Source: JBOZRQ01 sp050789255 | GTDB lineage: Bacteria > Bacillota > Sulfobacillia > Symbiobacteriales > Symbiobacteriaceae | DNA length: 64,000 bases | Direction of reading: 5' to 3' | Assembly (NCBI GenBank): GCA_050789255.1 | Contig: JBOZRQ010000039.1 | Coordinates: 1-64,000 of the forward strand | Part shown: in pieces, positions 15,388 to 24,205 of the stretch | Layout: every line of letters begins with the position of its first letter | Numbering within the stretch: position 1 is the stretch's first letter | Program-made: the position numbers and the translations under genes | Notes under the pieces: model-generated | Database searches by the model: none | Told to the model about the DNA's origin: nothing | The model's input: the letters and a program-made list of their open reading frames with translations, nothing else

Positions 15388-18300
15388 ATGTCTGCCGAAC
15401 CGCTAATCAGGCTGCTGCAGACGGCCCCGGAGTTTACCTCGCTCATGGATGGCCTTAAGCGGAACTTCGCCGAGCAAATGGTCTACGGCGTGTCTGCATC
15501 GCTGAAGAGCTATCTGGCTGCAGCCCTGCGGGACCGGACCCAGCGGCCGTGTCTGGTCGTTACGGCCACCCTGGGACAGGCAGAGCGCTTCCGCGAGGAC
15601 CTGCTGACATGGTTGCCCGACCAGGAGGCTGTGGTCTTCCCGCCAATGGAGTTCCTGCCGTTTGAGGTCGTGGCCCATTCGCCCGAGGTGGTCGGGCAGC
15701 GGCTGTACGTGCTGGAACGGCTGACGCGTGGCGACAACCTGATTGTGGTGGCCCCTGCGACTGCGCTCTACCGCTCGCTGACACCGCACGAGGTGTTCCG
15801 GCAGTCGCTGCTGCAGTTAAAGGCCGGCCTCGCCACCGGCCGCGACGACCTGGTGCAGCGGCTGGTGCGCCAGGGGTACGAGCGCGTCGATATGGTGGAG
15901 AGCAAGGGCCATCTTGCGGTTCGCGGTGAGATCGTTGATGTGTATCCGCTGGCGAGCGATTTCCCGGTCCGTGTCGCCTTCTGGGGCGATGAGATCGACG
16001 AGATCCGCCGGTTTGACACCGCCTCTCAGCGAACCATGGACCGGGTGGAGGAAGCCCTGATCGGGCCGGCCCGCGAGTTCATTCTGCCGCCGGGCGACCT
16101 GACTTGGGTGGGCGAGAAGATTCGCAAGGACCTGGACCAAACCGTAGCCCGGCTGCGCAAACTCCGGGATAAGCAGGCCAAGACCGCCGAGGAGACCAGT
16201 GTGGTGGAAGCGCCTCCCCCCCAGAAGGGCCGGAAGAAGGAGCTTCCCAAGGCGCTGTTCGACGCCGGCGACGCTGCCGCCAAGCTTCAGGAGCGGGTGG
16301 AGGGCCACCTTGCCAAGCTCGACGAGGGCATGTACTTCGAGGGCTTAGAGCAGTACGCAAACTTCTTCTACGACCACCTGGAGACGCTGCTGGACTACTT
16401 CTCGCAGCGGCCCCTGATCCTGGTGGATGAACCTGCCCGCATTCGGGACACCAGCACGGAGCTGGAGGTGCGCGAGGCCGAGCGGCAGACCTCCATGATG
16501 GAGAAGGGAGGGCTGCTGCCGGGGCAGTTGGGTTTGTACCTCAACCACGTGGAGCTCTTCCACCGGTTCCGGCAGTGGAACACGGTCTACTTCAGCGCGC
16601 TGGGGCGAGGCGTACCGGGTATTCGCCCGCAGAACGAGGTTGGCATTTCGGCGACCAACATGCAGGAGTTCCACGGGCAGTGGCCGATCTTTCACGACGA
16701 GCTGAACCGTTGGCGCAAGCAGAACTACCGCATCATGATTCTGACCTCTACGGCAGATCGGCAACAGCGTCTGCGCGAGCTGATGCGTGATGCTGACCTG
16801 GAAAGCGGGGCCGGCACCGGTGTGTTGCCCACGCCCATGCCCGGCGCCGCCTGGGTAGGTGTCGGGTCGCTGGAGGGCGGCTTCCAGTGGCCCGGCCTGC
16901 GCCTGGCGGTGGTGACCGACGGCGAGATTTACGGGCGCCCGAAGAAGCGGCGGCGCCCGGGCCCCGGCCCTGCCGGGCAGGCCGGCCCCGGCGGGCCATC
17001 GGGGCGCGACGTAGCCCGCGTCGCCAGCTACCAGGACCTGAAGGTCGGCGACTACGTGGTCCACGTGAATCACGGCATCGGCAAGTATATGGGCGTGCAG
17101 TCCGAAACGATCCTTGGCTCCACCCGGGACTACCTGGTGATCAAGTACGAGGGCACCGATCGCCTCAAGATTCCCACCGAGCAGATCGACCAGGTACAGA
17201 AATACGTGGGCGCCGAGGGCCATGAGCCCCGCCTGAACAAGCTAGGCGGGTCGGAATGGGCCAAGGTCAAGAGCCGCGTCAAGGAATCGATCCGGGAGAT
17301 GGCCGCCGAGCTTCTGCGGCTGGCGGCCATGCGCGCCGCTCAGCCCGGCTATGCCTTCCCGCCCGACACGGTCTGGCAGAAGGAGTTCGAGGACGCTTTC
17401 CCCTTCGAGGAGACGCCCGATCAGCTCAAAGCCATTCAGGAGATCAAGGCCGACATGGAGCAAGGGCGGCCGATGGACCGCCTCCTCCTGGGCGACGTGG
17501 GCTACGGCAAGACCGAGGTCGCCCTGCGCGCGGCATTCAAGGCCGCCTCCGACGGCAGGCAGGTGGCGATTCTCGTGCCGACCACGATCCTCGCACAGCA
17601 GCACTACGCCACCTGCAAGGCCCGCATGGAGGGCTTCCCTATCAACCTCGCGGTGCTGAACCGCTTCAAGAGCACCAAGGAGCAGAACCAGATTCTCAAG
17701 GGGCTCGCCGACGGCACCATCGAGGTCGTGGTGGGCACCCACAGGCTGCTCGCGGACGATGTGCGGTTCAAGGACCTGGGGCTCCTGGTTGTAGACGAGG
17801 AGCAGCGCTTCGGCGTACAGCACAAGGAGCGCATCAAGCAAATGCGGGCGAACGTCGATGTGGTGACGCTCTCGGCGACGCCGATCCCGCGCACCCTGCA
17901 CATGGCCATGGTAGGCATGCGGGAGATGTCGGTGATCACCAGCCCGCCCGAGGACCGGTACCCGGTGGAGACCTACGTGGCCGAGTTCGACGAAGAGCTG
18001 GTGCGGGACGCCATCGGGCGCGAACTGGCCCGCGGCGGACAGGTCTTCTACGTGCACAACCGGGTGCAGAGCATCGACAAGGTGGCCGGGAGGATTCAGC
18101 AGCTGGTGCCTGAGGCCCGGGTGGTTACCGGTCACGGTCAGATGAAGGAGGACCGGCTGGAGCAGATTGTGCTGGACTTCCTCGAAGGCGAGTACGATGT
18201 GCTGGTCGCCACAACAATCATCGAGAACGGCATCGACATTCCGCAGGTGAACACGATTATTGTGGAAGATGCGGACCACCTGGGCCTGTCGCAGCTCTAC

Positions 18301-19071
18301 CAGTTGCGCGGGCGGGTGGGCCGATCGAACCGCCTAGCGTACGCCTACTTCCTATACAAGCGCGACAAGGTGATCACCGAGGTCGCTGAGAAGCGCCTGC
18401 GGGCGATCAAGGATTTCACCGAGCTGGGCGCCGGCTTCAAGATCGCCATGCGCGACTTGGAGATCCGGGGCGCCGGCAACATTCTCGGGCCCGAGCAACA
18501 CGGGTTCATCATTACAGTCGGTTTTGACCTGTACACGCAGTTACTGGAAGAGGCAGTGCAGGAGCTGAAGGGCGAAGCGCCGCCGGTCAAGGAGATCCTG
18601 CCGAATATCGAGCTGGTGGTCGATGCGTTCATCTCCGACCAGTACGTCGCCGATGCCCGCCAGAAGATCGACGCCTACAAGCGCATCCTGGCGATCCGGA
18701 GCCTGGCCGACGCCGAGGACGTGGCCGAGGAACTGGTGGACCGGTTCGGCTCGCTGCCCGACCCCGTTAAGAACCTGCTGGATATCGCCCGACTGAAGGT
18801 CCTCTGCATGAACGCCGGCATTACCTCCATGAGCCAGATCAAGGACCAGGTAACAGTGAAGATGCTGCCCGGGGCAGCCGAGCGAATTCCCATGGAGCGC
18901 TACCTGTTCCTGAACCGCAGGCCTGAGTTCAAGGGCCGGATCGTGGCGAAGGGGCCGAAGGTAACGCAGTTCTCCGTGAAGGTGCAGGAGCTGGACCAGC
19001 GTTCGATTCTGCGGGTGCTGATTGAGCTTGTTACCAGTTTGCGTGAGTTGTCGCTGGCAGGCGCACGATGA
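15388..19071 (+). CDS. mfd: transcription-repair coupling factor Mfd
   Basis: 1227 aa. DNA translocase that removes stalled RNA polymerase and recruits UvrA. UvrB-like N-terminal module; the RNA polymerase-interacting Tudor-like domain around 555-610 (LKVGDYVVHVNHGIGKY). RecG-like motor with Walker A GDVGYGKT (702-709), VVDEEQRFGV (about 800), LSATPIPRTL and QLRGRVGRS. C-terminal autoinhibitory TRCF domain. A low-complexity Pro/Gly/Arg linker lies near 515-545. Its own promoter and leader precede it. Confidence 0.98.
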   Translation: MSAEPLIRLLQTAPEFTSLMDGLKRNFAEQMVYGVSASLKSYLAAALRDRTQRPCLVVTATLGQAERFREDLLTWLPDQEAVVFPPMEFLPFEVVAHSPEVVGQRLYVLERLTRGDNLIVVAPATALYRSLTPHEVFRQSLLQLKAGLATGRDDLVQRLVRQGYERVDMVESKGHLAVRGEIVDVYPLASDFPVRVAFWGDEIDEIRRFDTASQRTMDRVEEALIGPAREFILPPGDLTWVGEKIRKDLDQTVARLRKLRDKQAKTAEETSVVEAPPPQKGRKKELPKALFDAGDAAAKLQERVEGHLAKLDEGMYFEGLEQYANFFYDHLETLLDYFSQRPLILVDEPARIRDTSTELEVREAERQTSMMEKGGLLPGQLGLYLNHVELFHRFRQWNTVYFSALGRGVPGIRPQNEVGISATNMQEFHGQWPIFHDELNRWRKQNYRIMILTSTADRQQRLRELMRDADLESGAGTGVLPTPMPGAAWVGVGSLEGGFQWPGLRLAVVTDGEIYGRPKKRRRPGPGPAGQAGPGGPSGRDVARVASYQDLKVGDYVVHVNHGIGKYMGVQSETILGSTRDYLVIKYEGTDRLKIPTEQIDQVQKYVGAEGHEPRLNKLGGSEWAKVKSRVKESIREMAAELLRLAAMRAAQPGYAFPPDTVWQKEFEDAFPFEETPDQLKAIQEIKADMEQGRPMDRLLLGDVGYGKTEVALRAAFKAASDGRQVAILVPTTILAQQHYATCKARMEGFPINLAVLNRFKSTKEQNQILKGLADGTIEVVVGTHRLLADDVRFKDLGLLVVDEEQRFGVQHKERIKQMRANVDVVTLSATPIPRTLHMAMVGMREMSVITSPPEDRYPVETYVAEFDEELVRDAIGRELARGGQVFYVHNRVQSIDKVAGRIQQLVPEARVVTGHGQMKEDRLEQIVLDFLEGEYDVLVATTIIENGIDIPQVNTIIVEDADHLGLSQLYQLRGRVGRSNRLAYAYFLYKRDKVITEVAEKRLRAIKDFTELGAGFKIAMRDLEIRGAGNILGPEQHGFIITVGFDLYTQLLEEAVQELKGEAPPVKEILPNIELVVDAFISDQYVADARQKIDAYKRILAIRSLADAEDVAEELVDRFGSLPDPVKNLLDIARLKVLCMNAGITSMSQIKDQVTVKMLPGAAERIPMERYLFLNRRPEFKGRIVAKGPKVTQFSVKVQELDQRSILRVLIELVTSLRELSLAGAR

Positions 19072-19077
19072 TACAAT
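19048..19077 (+). promoter_or_regulatory. sigma-A promoter of prsA
   Basis: TTGTCG, an 18-bp spacer, TACAAT with an upstream TG (extended -10). It overlaps the mfd stop codon. Confidence 0.6.
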
Positions 19078-19115
19078 ATACGTAGGTTTTAACGTCAAAC
19101 AACCGTTCTGAGATG

Positions 19116-19147
19116 AAACCCGGCGGGGGCAGCCCTCCGGGTTTTCC
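19116..19147 (+). terminator. terminator in the mfd-prsA gap
   Basis: AAACCCGG/CCGGGTTT stem with a GC-rich apical part, then TTTTCCTTT. It lies downstream of the promoter at 19048, so it could also attenuate prsA. Confidence 0.75.
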
Positions 19148-19185
19148 TTTGGAGCGGGTTTGGTCAGCCAAGGAGGGAAACCTAC

Positions 19186-20148
19186 GTGAAGCGCGTGGTG
19201 ATCGTTCTTCTCTCGCTTCTGCTGAGCGTGGTCCTGGGCGCCTGCTCGAGCCTTGCGGGCGGCGACCGGGTCGCGGTGGTGAACGGACACACCATTAGCC
19301 GGACCGACCTGGAGACTCGCCAGAAGATCTACGAGCTGTTCTTCGAGCAGCCCATGGATAGCCCGGCGACACAGCAGCAACTGCTCGACCAGATGATCAA
19401 CGAGTACCTGCTTCTCGACCAGGCGGAGAAGCTGAAGGTTGTCGTGAGCGATGCCCAGGTGGAGAACGAACTCGGCAAGTTCTTCGGCGCCCTGGACCGG
19501 CAGTACCAGAGCCGGGATGCGGTTATGGCCAAAGTCGCGAGCCTGGGCCTGTCCAACGATATGATCGTTAACTACCTGCAGGACTCCATCACCAGCAAAA
19601 GTGTGGTGGAGAAGCAGAAGGAGTCCGTTACCGTCACCCCGGACGAACTGAAGTCGTTCTACGTGGAGAACTTGGAGACCCTTTACCAGCCCACCGAAGA
19701 GGTGGTGCGAGCGGCCCACGTGTTGCTCCCCCTCGATCAGGAAGCGAAGGCGAAGGAAGTGGCTGCCAAGGCAAAGGCCGGCGGAAACTTCGCCGAACTG
19801 GCAAAGCTATATAGCGTCGACACGGGGAACAGCCGAACCGGCGGTGACCTCGGCTACTTCACCAGGACGACGATGGTCGCGGCGTTTGCCGACGCGGCGT
19901 TCAGCCTTCAGCCGGGCCAGATCAGCGAGCCGGTAAAGAGCCCCCACGGATGGCACGTGATCAAGCTGATCGACAAGCGCAAGGCCGGACTGATCCCGTT
20001 CGACAAGGCCAAGGAGGACGCTGCGACCCGGCTGCTGACCAAGAAGCAGGACGAAGCATTCGAGCAGTGGCTTCGCAACCTTCAGCAGTCTTCCAAGGTA
20101 GAAAAGGTGACTGCGGCACCTGGTGCGGCGATTGGCAAAAATGAATAG
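19186..20148 (+). CDS. prsA: PrsA/SurA-type peptidylprolyl isomerase lipoprotein
   Basis: 320 aa. Extracellular foldase anchored by a lipid. Lipobox VVLGAC with Cys20, then a SurA-N-like helical region (about 30-150). The parvulin domain covers about 165-265 (AAHVLLPLDQEAKAKEVAAK, GGDLGYFTRTTMV, HGWHVIKLIDKR). GTG start with AAGGAGGG upstream. In B. subtilis prsA is elsewhere; here it sits between mfd and spoVT. Confidence 0.92.
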   Translation: MKRVVIVLLSLLLSVVLGACSSLAGGDRVAVVNGHTISRTDLETRQKIYELFFEQPMDSPATQQQLLDQMINEYLLLDQAEKLKVVVSDAQVENELGKFFGALDRQYQSRDAVMAKVASLGLSNDMIVNYLQDSITSKSVVEKQKESVTVTPDELKSFYVENLETLYQPTEEVVRAAHVLLPLDQEAKAKEVAAKAKAGGNFAELAKLYSVDTGNSRTGGDLGYFTRTTMVAAFADAAFSLQPGQISEPVKSPHGWHVIKLIDKRKAGLIPFDKAKEDAATRLLTKKQDEAFEQWLRNLQQSSKVEKVTAAPGAAIGKNE

Positions 20149-20217
20149 AAGTTGCAAGCCCTGCCGTATACTACAGCAACCGAGCCGAAGTCGCTGCCCA
20201 GAAGAGGAGGGTTGTCC

Positions 20218-20778
20218 TTGAAGGCCACAGGAATTGTCAGACGCATTGATGACCTGGGCCGGGTCGTCATCCCTAAGGAGATTCGTAGGACGCTGCGGAT
20301 TCGGGAAGGCGACCCTCTGGAGATCTTTGTCGACCGGGATGGTGAAGTCATCCTCAAGAAGTACTCGCCGATTGGCGAGCTCGGGGAATTCGCCAAAGAG
20401 TACGCGGACTCTCTCTACGAGGCTGTTGGTCACACCGCATTGATCGCCGACCGCGACACGATCATCGCTGTCGCCGGGGCACCCAAGAAAGAGTTTCTGA
20501 ACAAGGCGATCGGCTCGCTGGTTGAGCGTGTTATGGAGGACCGTAAGACGCTCACCAACAACAAACCCGGCGAGACGAAGACTCGCGGCGCACTGATCGG
20601 TGACGACGATGACGACACACGGTTCTCCTCCTATGTCATTTCGCCTATCGTATCTGGTGGCGATCCCATCGGCGCAGTGATTATCTGCTCCCGGGAGCCC
20701 GATGTGCAGATGAGTGAAACGGAAATCAAGCTGGCGGAGACCGCGGCCGGGTTCCTGGCCAAGCAGATGGAGCAATAG
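20218..20778 (+). CDS. spoVT: stage V sporulation regulator SpoVT
   Basis: 186 aa. Forespore transcription factor that tunes sigma-G genes. The N-terminal AbrB swapped-hairpin domain (about 1-52) starts MKATGIVRRIDDLGRVVIPK, followed by the GAF-like C-terminal domain (about 56-180). TTG start at 20218, 6-7 nt after GAGGAGGG. A strong TTCG-loop terminator follows. Same order as B. subtilis (mfd, spoVT, yabM) apart from the inserted prsA. Confidence 0.96.
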   Translation: MKATGIVRRIDDLGRVVIPKEIRRTLRIREGDPLEIFVDRDGEVILKKYSPIGELGEFAKEYADSLYEAVGHTALIADRDTIIAVAGAPKKEFLNKAIGSLVERVMEDRKTLTNNKPGETKTRGALIGDDDDDTRFSSYVISPIVSGGDPIGAVIICSREPDVQMSETEIKLAETAAGFLAKQMEQ

Positions 20779-20797
20779 AGAATCCCTGGGCTCTTCG

Positions 20798-20826
20798 GCG
20801 GCGGACTTCGGTCCGCCGCTTTTTTC
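20798..20826 (+). terminator. intrinsic terminator after spoVT
   Basis: 9-bp GC stem closed by a C(TTCG)G tetraloop, followed by seven T. Confidence 0.95.
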
Positions 20827-20911
20827 TTATTTTGTGGTACGATAGGGGATGGCCTACCGCCCCACGCCTCGGCGAGGGAGTTTGGTCCGCAAGCGGAGTT
20901 GGCAAATCGAC

Positions 20912-22525
20912 ATGGAAGATCCGAAACCCCAGAACTTCATGCGCGGGGCTGTGCTGCTTTCTGTAGCGGCGCTGGTCTCGCGCCTGCTGGGCGCCCTGTA
21001 CAAGCCGATCATCGCCCGCATCTTCGCTCCGTTTGATGGGGTGGGGGGCAAGATTGGGCTTGGCCTTACGCAGGTGCCCTTGTCGGCTTACATGGTGATC
21101 TTTTCGTTCACGTCGGTGGGCTTTAACGCTGGCATCTCCCGGTTGGTGTCCGAGCGAATGGCGCTTGGTGATGTGCGCGGCGCCCGGCGGGTGTTTCGGC
21201 TCTCGCTCAGGCTGATGGCCCTGCTGGGACTGGCATGCTCGGTGGCGCTGTGGTTCGGGGCTGAATGGGTGGCGGCATGGCTGTCGCCCAACGAGCCGGG
21301 CACCATTCTGGGCTTCCGGGCGATGGCGCCGGCGCTCTACTTCATGTCGGTGATGTCGGCCTACCGGGGGCTCTACCAGGGGCTCCAGCAGATGGCCCCG
21401 TACGCCTACTCGCAGGTGATCGAGCAGATTGTGCGTGTGGGTGCGGGTATTGTCCTCACGTACGCTTTGGTGCGCTGGAGCGTGCCCTGGGGCGCCGCCG
21501 GCTTCAACATGGGCGACGTGATCGGCGGGCTGGCGGGGCTGGTCTACCTGCTGGTGCTGGTGGACCGGGCGGGCCGGGGCCTGTGGGCGGCGCCCCAGGA
21601 GGCAGCCACGCTGGAGCCGCCATCGTACGGGGCGCCCTCGGAGCCAACGGGCCAGCTGCTGCGCCGCATTCTCGGCGTGGCTATTCCCGTGGCGATCGTT
21701 GGCGCCATCGTTCCACTGATGATGACTGCGGACGGCGCCATCGTTTTTCGGCTCCTCAAGGATGGCGCCTCGCAATACGGCCTTCTCTCCAACGCTTTCA
21801 TGATTGTAAACCTGCCCGCAGTCTTCACCATGGCGATCTACACCAGCCTACTCCCAGCCATTACGCATGCAATCGCCCTGGGGCAGCGAGATGAGGCCCG
21901 TAACCGGGCCAGCCAAGCGCTCCGCATGACCATGCTGTTGGCCCTGCCCTCGCAGGGGGGGCTCTACTTCCTGGCTACCGGGGTCTATGCGATTATCTAT
22001 AACGACTTCTCTGGGGGCGCCATTATGGCGGCCATGAGCTGGTCGGTGGCGATGATCATGTTGCAGCAGACGACCTCGGGAATCTTGCAGGGCATGGGAA
22101 AGATGGCTTCACCCTTGCGCAACCTTGTCATCGGGGCCGTGGTCAAGGTGGCCTTAACGGCCTGGTGGACGAACCTTTGGGGCATCAATGGCTCGGCGTG
22201 GGCTACGGCCGTTGGGTTCGGCGTCACCGCCCTGCTCAACCTGATCCATGTGGAGCAACTGCTTCGGGGCAGCGTGGATCTGGTCAACATGCTGATCAAG
22301 CCGCTGGTGGCCACTCTCGCCATGGGCGGTGTGATCATCGGGCTTCTGCGGTTCATGCCAACCGAGTCCAAAGTTATGACGGTGCTGCTGATCGCTGTGG
22401 GCGGTGCCGCCTATGGGTTGGCCCTGCTCCTGGTAGGGGGCCTGCGGCGCCAAGACCTTGAGCTGATTCCGAAGGTGGGGCGCCCCGCCGCCGCCCTGCT
22501 GGCCCGGGCCCGGCTTCTTCGCTAG
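20912..22525 (+). CDS. SpoVB/YabM-type polysaccharide flippase, copy 1
   Basis: MOP-superfamily exporter with about 14 membrane helices, of the group that includes SpoVB, YabM and MurJ-like lipid II flippases. The ATG at 20912 gives 537 aa beginning MEDPKPQNFMRGAVLL, which aligns with the family N-terminus; the frame is open back to 20849, where a TACGAT -10-like box argues against translation. Motifs: SAYRGLYQGLQQMAPYAYSQ, and QTTSGILQGMGKM in the second half. It is a paralogue of the next gene. The actual lipid substrate is not known. Confidence 0.88.
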   Translation: MEDPKPQNFMRGAVLLSVAALVSRLLGALYKPIIARIFAPFDGVGGKIGLGLTQVPLSAYMVIFSFTSVGFNAGISRLVSERMALGDVRGARRVFRLSLRLMALLGLACSVALWFGAEWVAAWLSPNEPGTILGFRAMAPALYFMSVMSAYRGLYQGLQQMAPYAYSQVIEQIVRVGAGIVLTYALVRWSVPWGAAGFNMGDVIGGLAGLVYLLVLVDRAGRGLWAAPQEAATLEPPSYGAPSEPTGQLLRRILGVAIPVAIVGAIVPLMMTADGAIVFRLLKDGASQYGLLSNAFMIVNLPAVFTMAIYTSLLPAITHAIALGQRDEARNRASQALRMTMLLALPSQGGLYFLATGVYAIIYNDFSGGAIMAAMSWSVAMIMLQQTTSGILQGMGKMASPLRNLVIGAVVKVALTAWWTNLWGINGSAWATAVGFGVTALLNLIHVEQLLRGSVDLVNMLIKPLVATLAMGGVIIGLLRFMPTESKVMTVLLIAVGGAAYGLALLLVGGLRRQDLELIPKVGRPAAALLARARLLR

Positions 22526-22552
22526 ACGTTATAGCCCCGCTTGCCGTATGAT
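22523..22552 (+). promoter_or_regulatory. candidate promoter of flippase copy 2
   Basis: TAGACG at 22523-22528, an 18-bp spacer, TATGAT at 22547-22552. It overlaps the end of copy 1. It favours a start downstream (22580). Confidence 0.45.
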
Positions 22553-22579
22553 TGGGAGAGGCAAGGGGGCTATTCTCGT

Positions 22580-24190
22580 TTGGAAGCAAGAGTGAAACCA
22601 GAAAACTTCATGCGCGGGGCGATCCTGATTACCGCGGGGGCCTTTGTCTCCCGGATTTTCGGGGCCATCTACCGCCCGGTCGCGCAGGTCTTTATCGGAG
22701 ATGCAGGACTGGCGCTTGCCACGCCGCCCGCGAACGTCTACCAGGTGATTCTGGCGGTTTCCGCCGTGGGGCTGAATGTGGCGATCTCCCGGCTGGTGTC
22801 GCAGCGGCTGGCACTCGAAGACTACCGCGGCGCCCGCCACGTGTATCAGGTCTCAACCAAAGTGCTGCTGTTCAGCGGCACCTTCTTCAGCATCCTGTTC
22901 GCACTGGGCTCCAAGCGCATGGCGGCAGCGTCGGGCTACCCTGACTCGTGGGTGGGTTTCCTGGTGCTCTCCCCCGCCATTCTGCTGGTGACCCTGAGCT
23001 GCGCCTTCCGTGGCCTCTACCAGGGCATGCAGCAAATGGGACCCAGTGCCGTCTCCCAGGTGGTAGAGCAACTGGCGCGGGTGGCGGTCGGCACTGCCAT
23101 CATCGCCGCCGTATCGGGGATTGCTCTGAACTACGGGGCTGCGGGCTTCAACGCAGGCAATACCGTGGGCGTGCTCCTCGGTGCGCTTTACGGCGGCTGG
23201 ATCTACATGAAGGACCGCCCCACGGCCAATTGGACGGAGACGGCGCCCGGCGTCGAGACCCTGGAGCACGAGCCCTTTGGCAAGTTGTTCGGCCGGATTA
23301 TGGCCATCGCCCTGCCGCTCTCCTTCCTGGGCGCCGTACTGCCTCTCATGGGCCTGGTGGACGGGTTCCTGGTGAAGCAGCGCCTGCTGGTGGCCGGCGC
23401 CAAACCGGAGTTTGCCGAGGTCGCCCTGGCTTACCTGGCGAACGCCGGCACGCTGCGCGACCTGCCGTCGATCCTGACGACGGCGCTGTATACCAGCTTG
23501 GTGCCCGCCGTGACCGAGGCCATGGCCAAGAAACGGCTCGATCAGGCGCGCTACCGTGCGGCGACCGCCATGCGTCTCACGCTGCTGGTGGGTATCCCGG
23601 CCACGGTCGGACTGCTCGTAGGCGCCCGCGATGCGTATGGCGTGGCCTTTTCCGGTGAAGGGTACACTGTAATGGGGCCGCTGGCGTGGTCCACCATCTT
23701 CTTGATGCTGCAGCAGACGGCCTCCGGCACCTTGCAGGGCATGGGTCTGGTCTGGGTGTCTGTGCGGAACCTGATGATTGGCGTGCTGCTGAAGACGCTC
23801 CTGACCTACTGGTGGACGGCAATCCCCAGCCTGCAGGCCAACGGAGCCGCGTACGCAACCGTTGCCGGGTTTGGCGTGGCAGCGGTGCTGAACCTCTGGT
23901 CGCTCCGCCGCTCGCTGGGGCTTGGCCTGAACTGGAAGGGCGACGTTGTGCGCCCGGTTCTGGCGTCGGCCATCATGGGCGCCGGACTCTGGCTGGTCAG
24001 CCCGCTGGCTCACATGGTGCTGCCGGGCCATCGTATCCCGGGCCTCGTGACCGTGGCGATTGGCGGGCTGATCTACCTGGTGTCCATCTTTGCCGTCGGC
24101 GGGGTGACTGAGGCAGATCTGGGCCTGATCCCCGGCGTGCGCGCCAGCTGGATCCAGGGGCTGCGACGGTACAAGCTTCTGCGAGACTAG
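22580..24190 (+). CDS. SpoVB/YabM-type polysaccharide flippase, copy 2
   Basis: 536 aa from a TTG with AAGGGGG 9 nt upstream; about 14 membrane helices. It shares KPENFMRGAILI, CAFRGLYQGMQQMGPSAVSQVVEQ and QTASGTLQGMGLV with copy 1, so the pair arose by tandem duplication, but they have diverged throughout. B. subtilis has one such gene (yabM) here. Followed 16 nt later by yabN/mazG. Confidence 0.88.
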   Translation: MEARVKPENFMRGAILITAGAFVSRIFGAIYRPVAQVFIGDAGLALATPPANVYQVILAVSAVGLNVAISRLVSQRLALEDYRGARHVYQVSTKVLLFSGTFFSILFALGSKRMAAASGYPDSWVGFLVLSPAILLVTLSCAFRGLYQGMQQMGPSAVSQVVEQLARVAVGTAIIAAVSGIALNYGAAGFNAGNTVGVLLGALYGGWIYMKDRPTANWTETAPGVETLEHEPFGKLFGRIMAIALPLSFLGAVLPLMGLVDGFLVKQRLLVAGAKPEFAEVALAYLANAGTLRDLPSILTTALYTSLVPAVTEAMAKKRLDQARYRAATAMRLTLLVGIPATVGLLVGARDAYGVAFSGEGYTVMGPLAWSTIFLMLQQTASGTLQGMGLVWVSVRNLMIGVLLKTLLTYWWTAIPSLQANGAAYATVAGFGVAAVLNLWSLRRSLGLGLNWKGDVVRPVLASAIMGAGLWLVSPLAHMVLPGHRIPGLVTVAIGGLIYLVSIFAVGGVTEADLGLIPGVRASWIQGLRRYKLLRD

Positions 24191-24205
24191 ACCGGGGGTG
24201 TGCTT

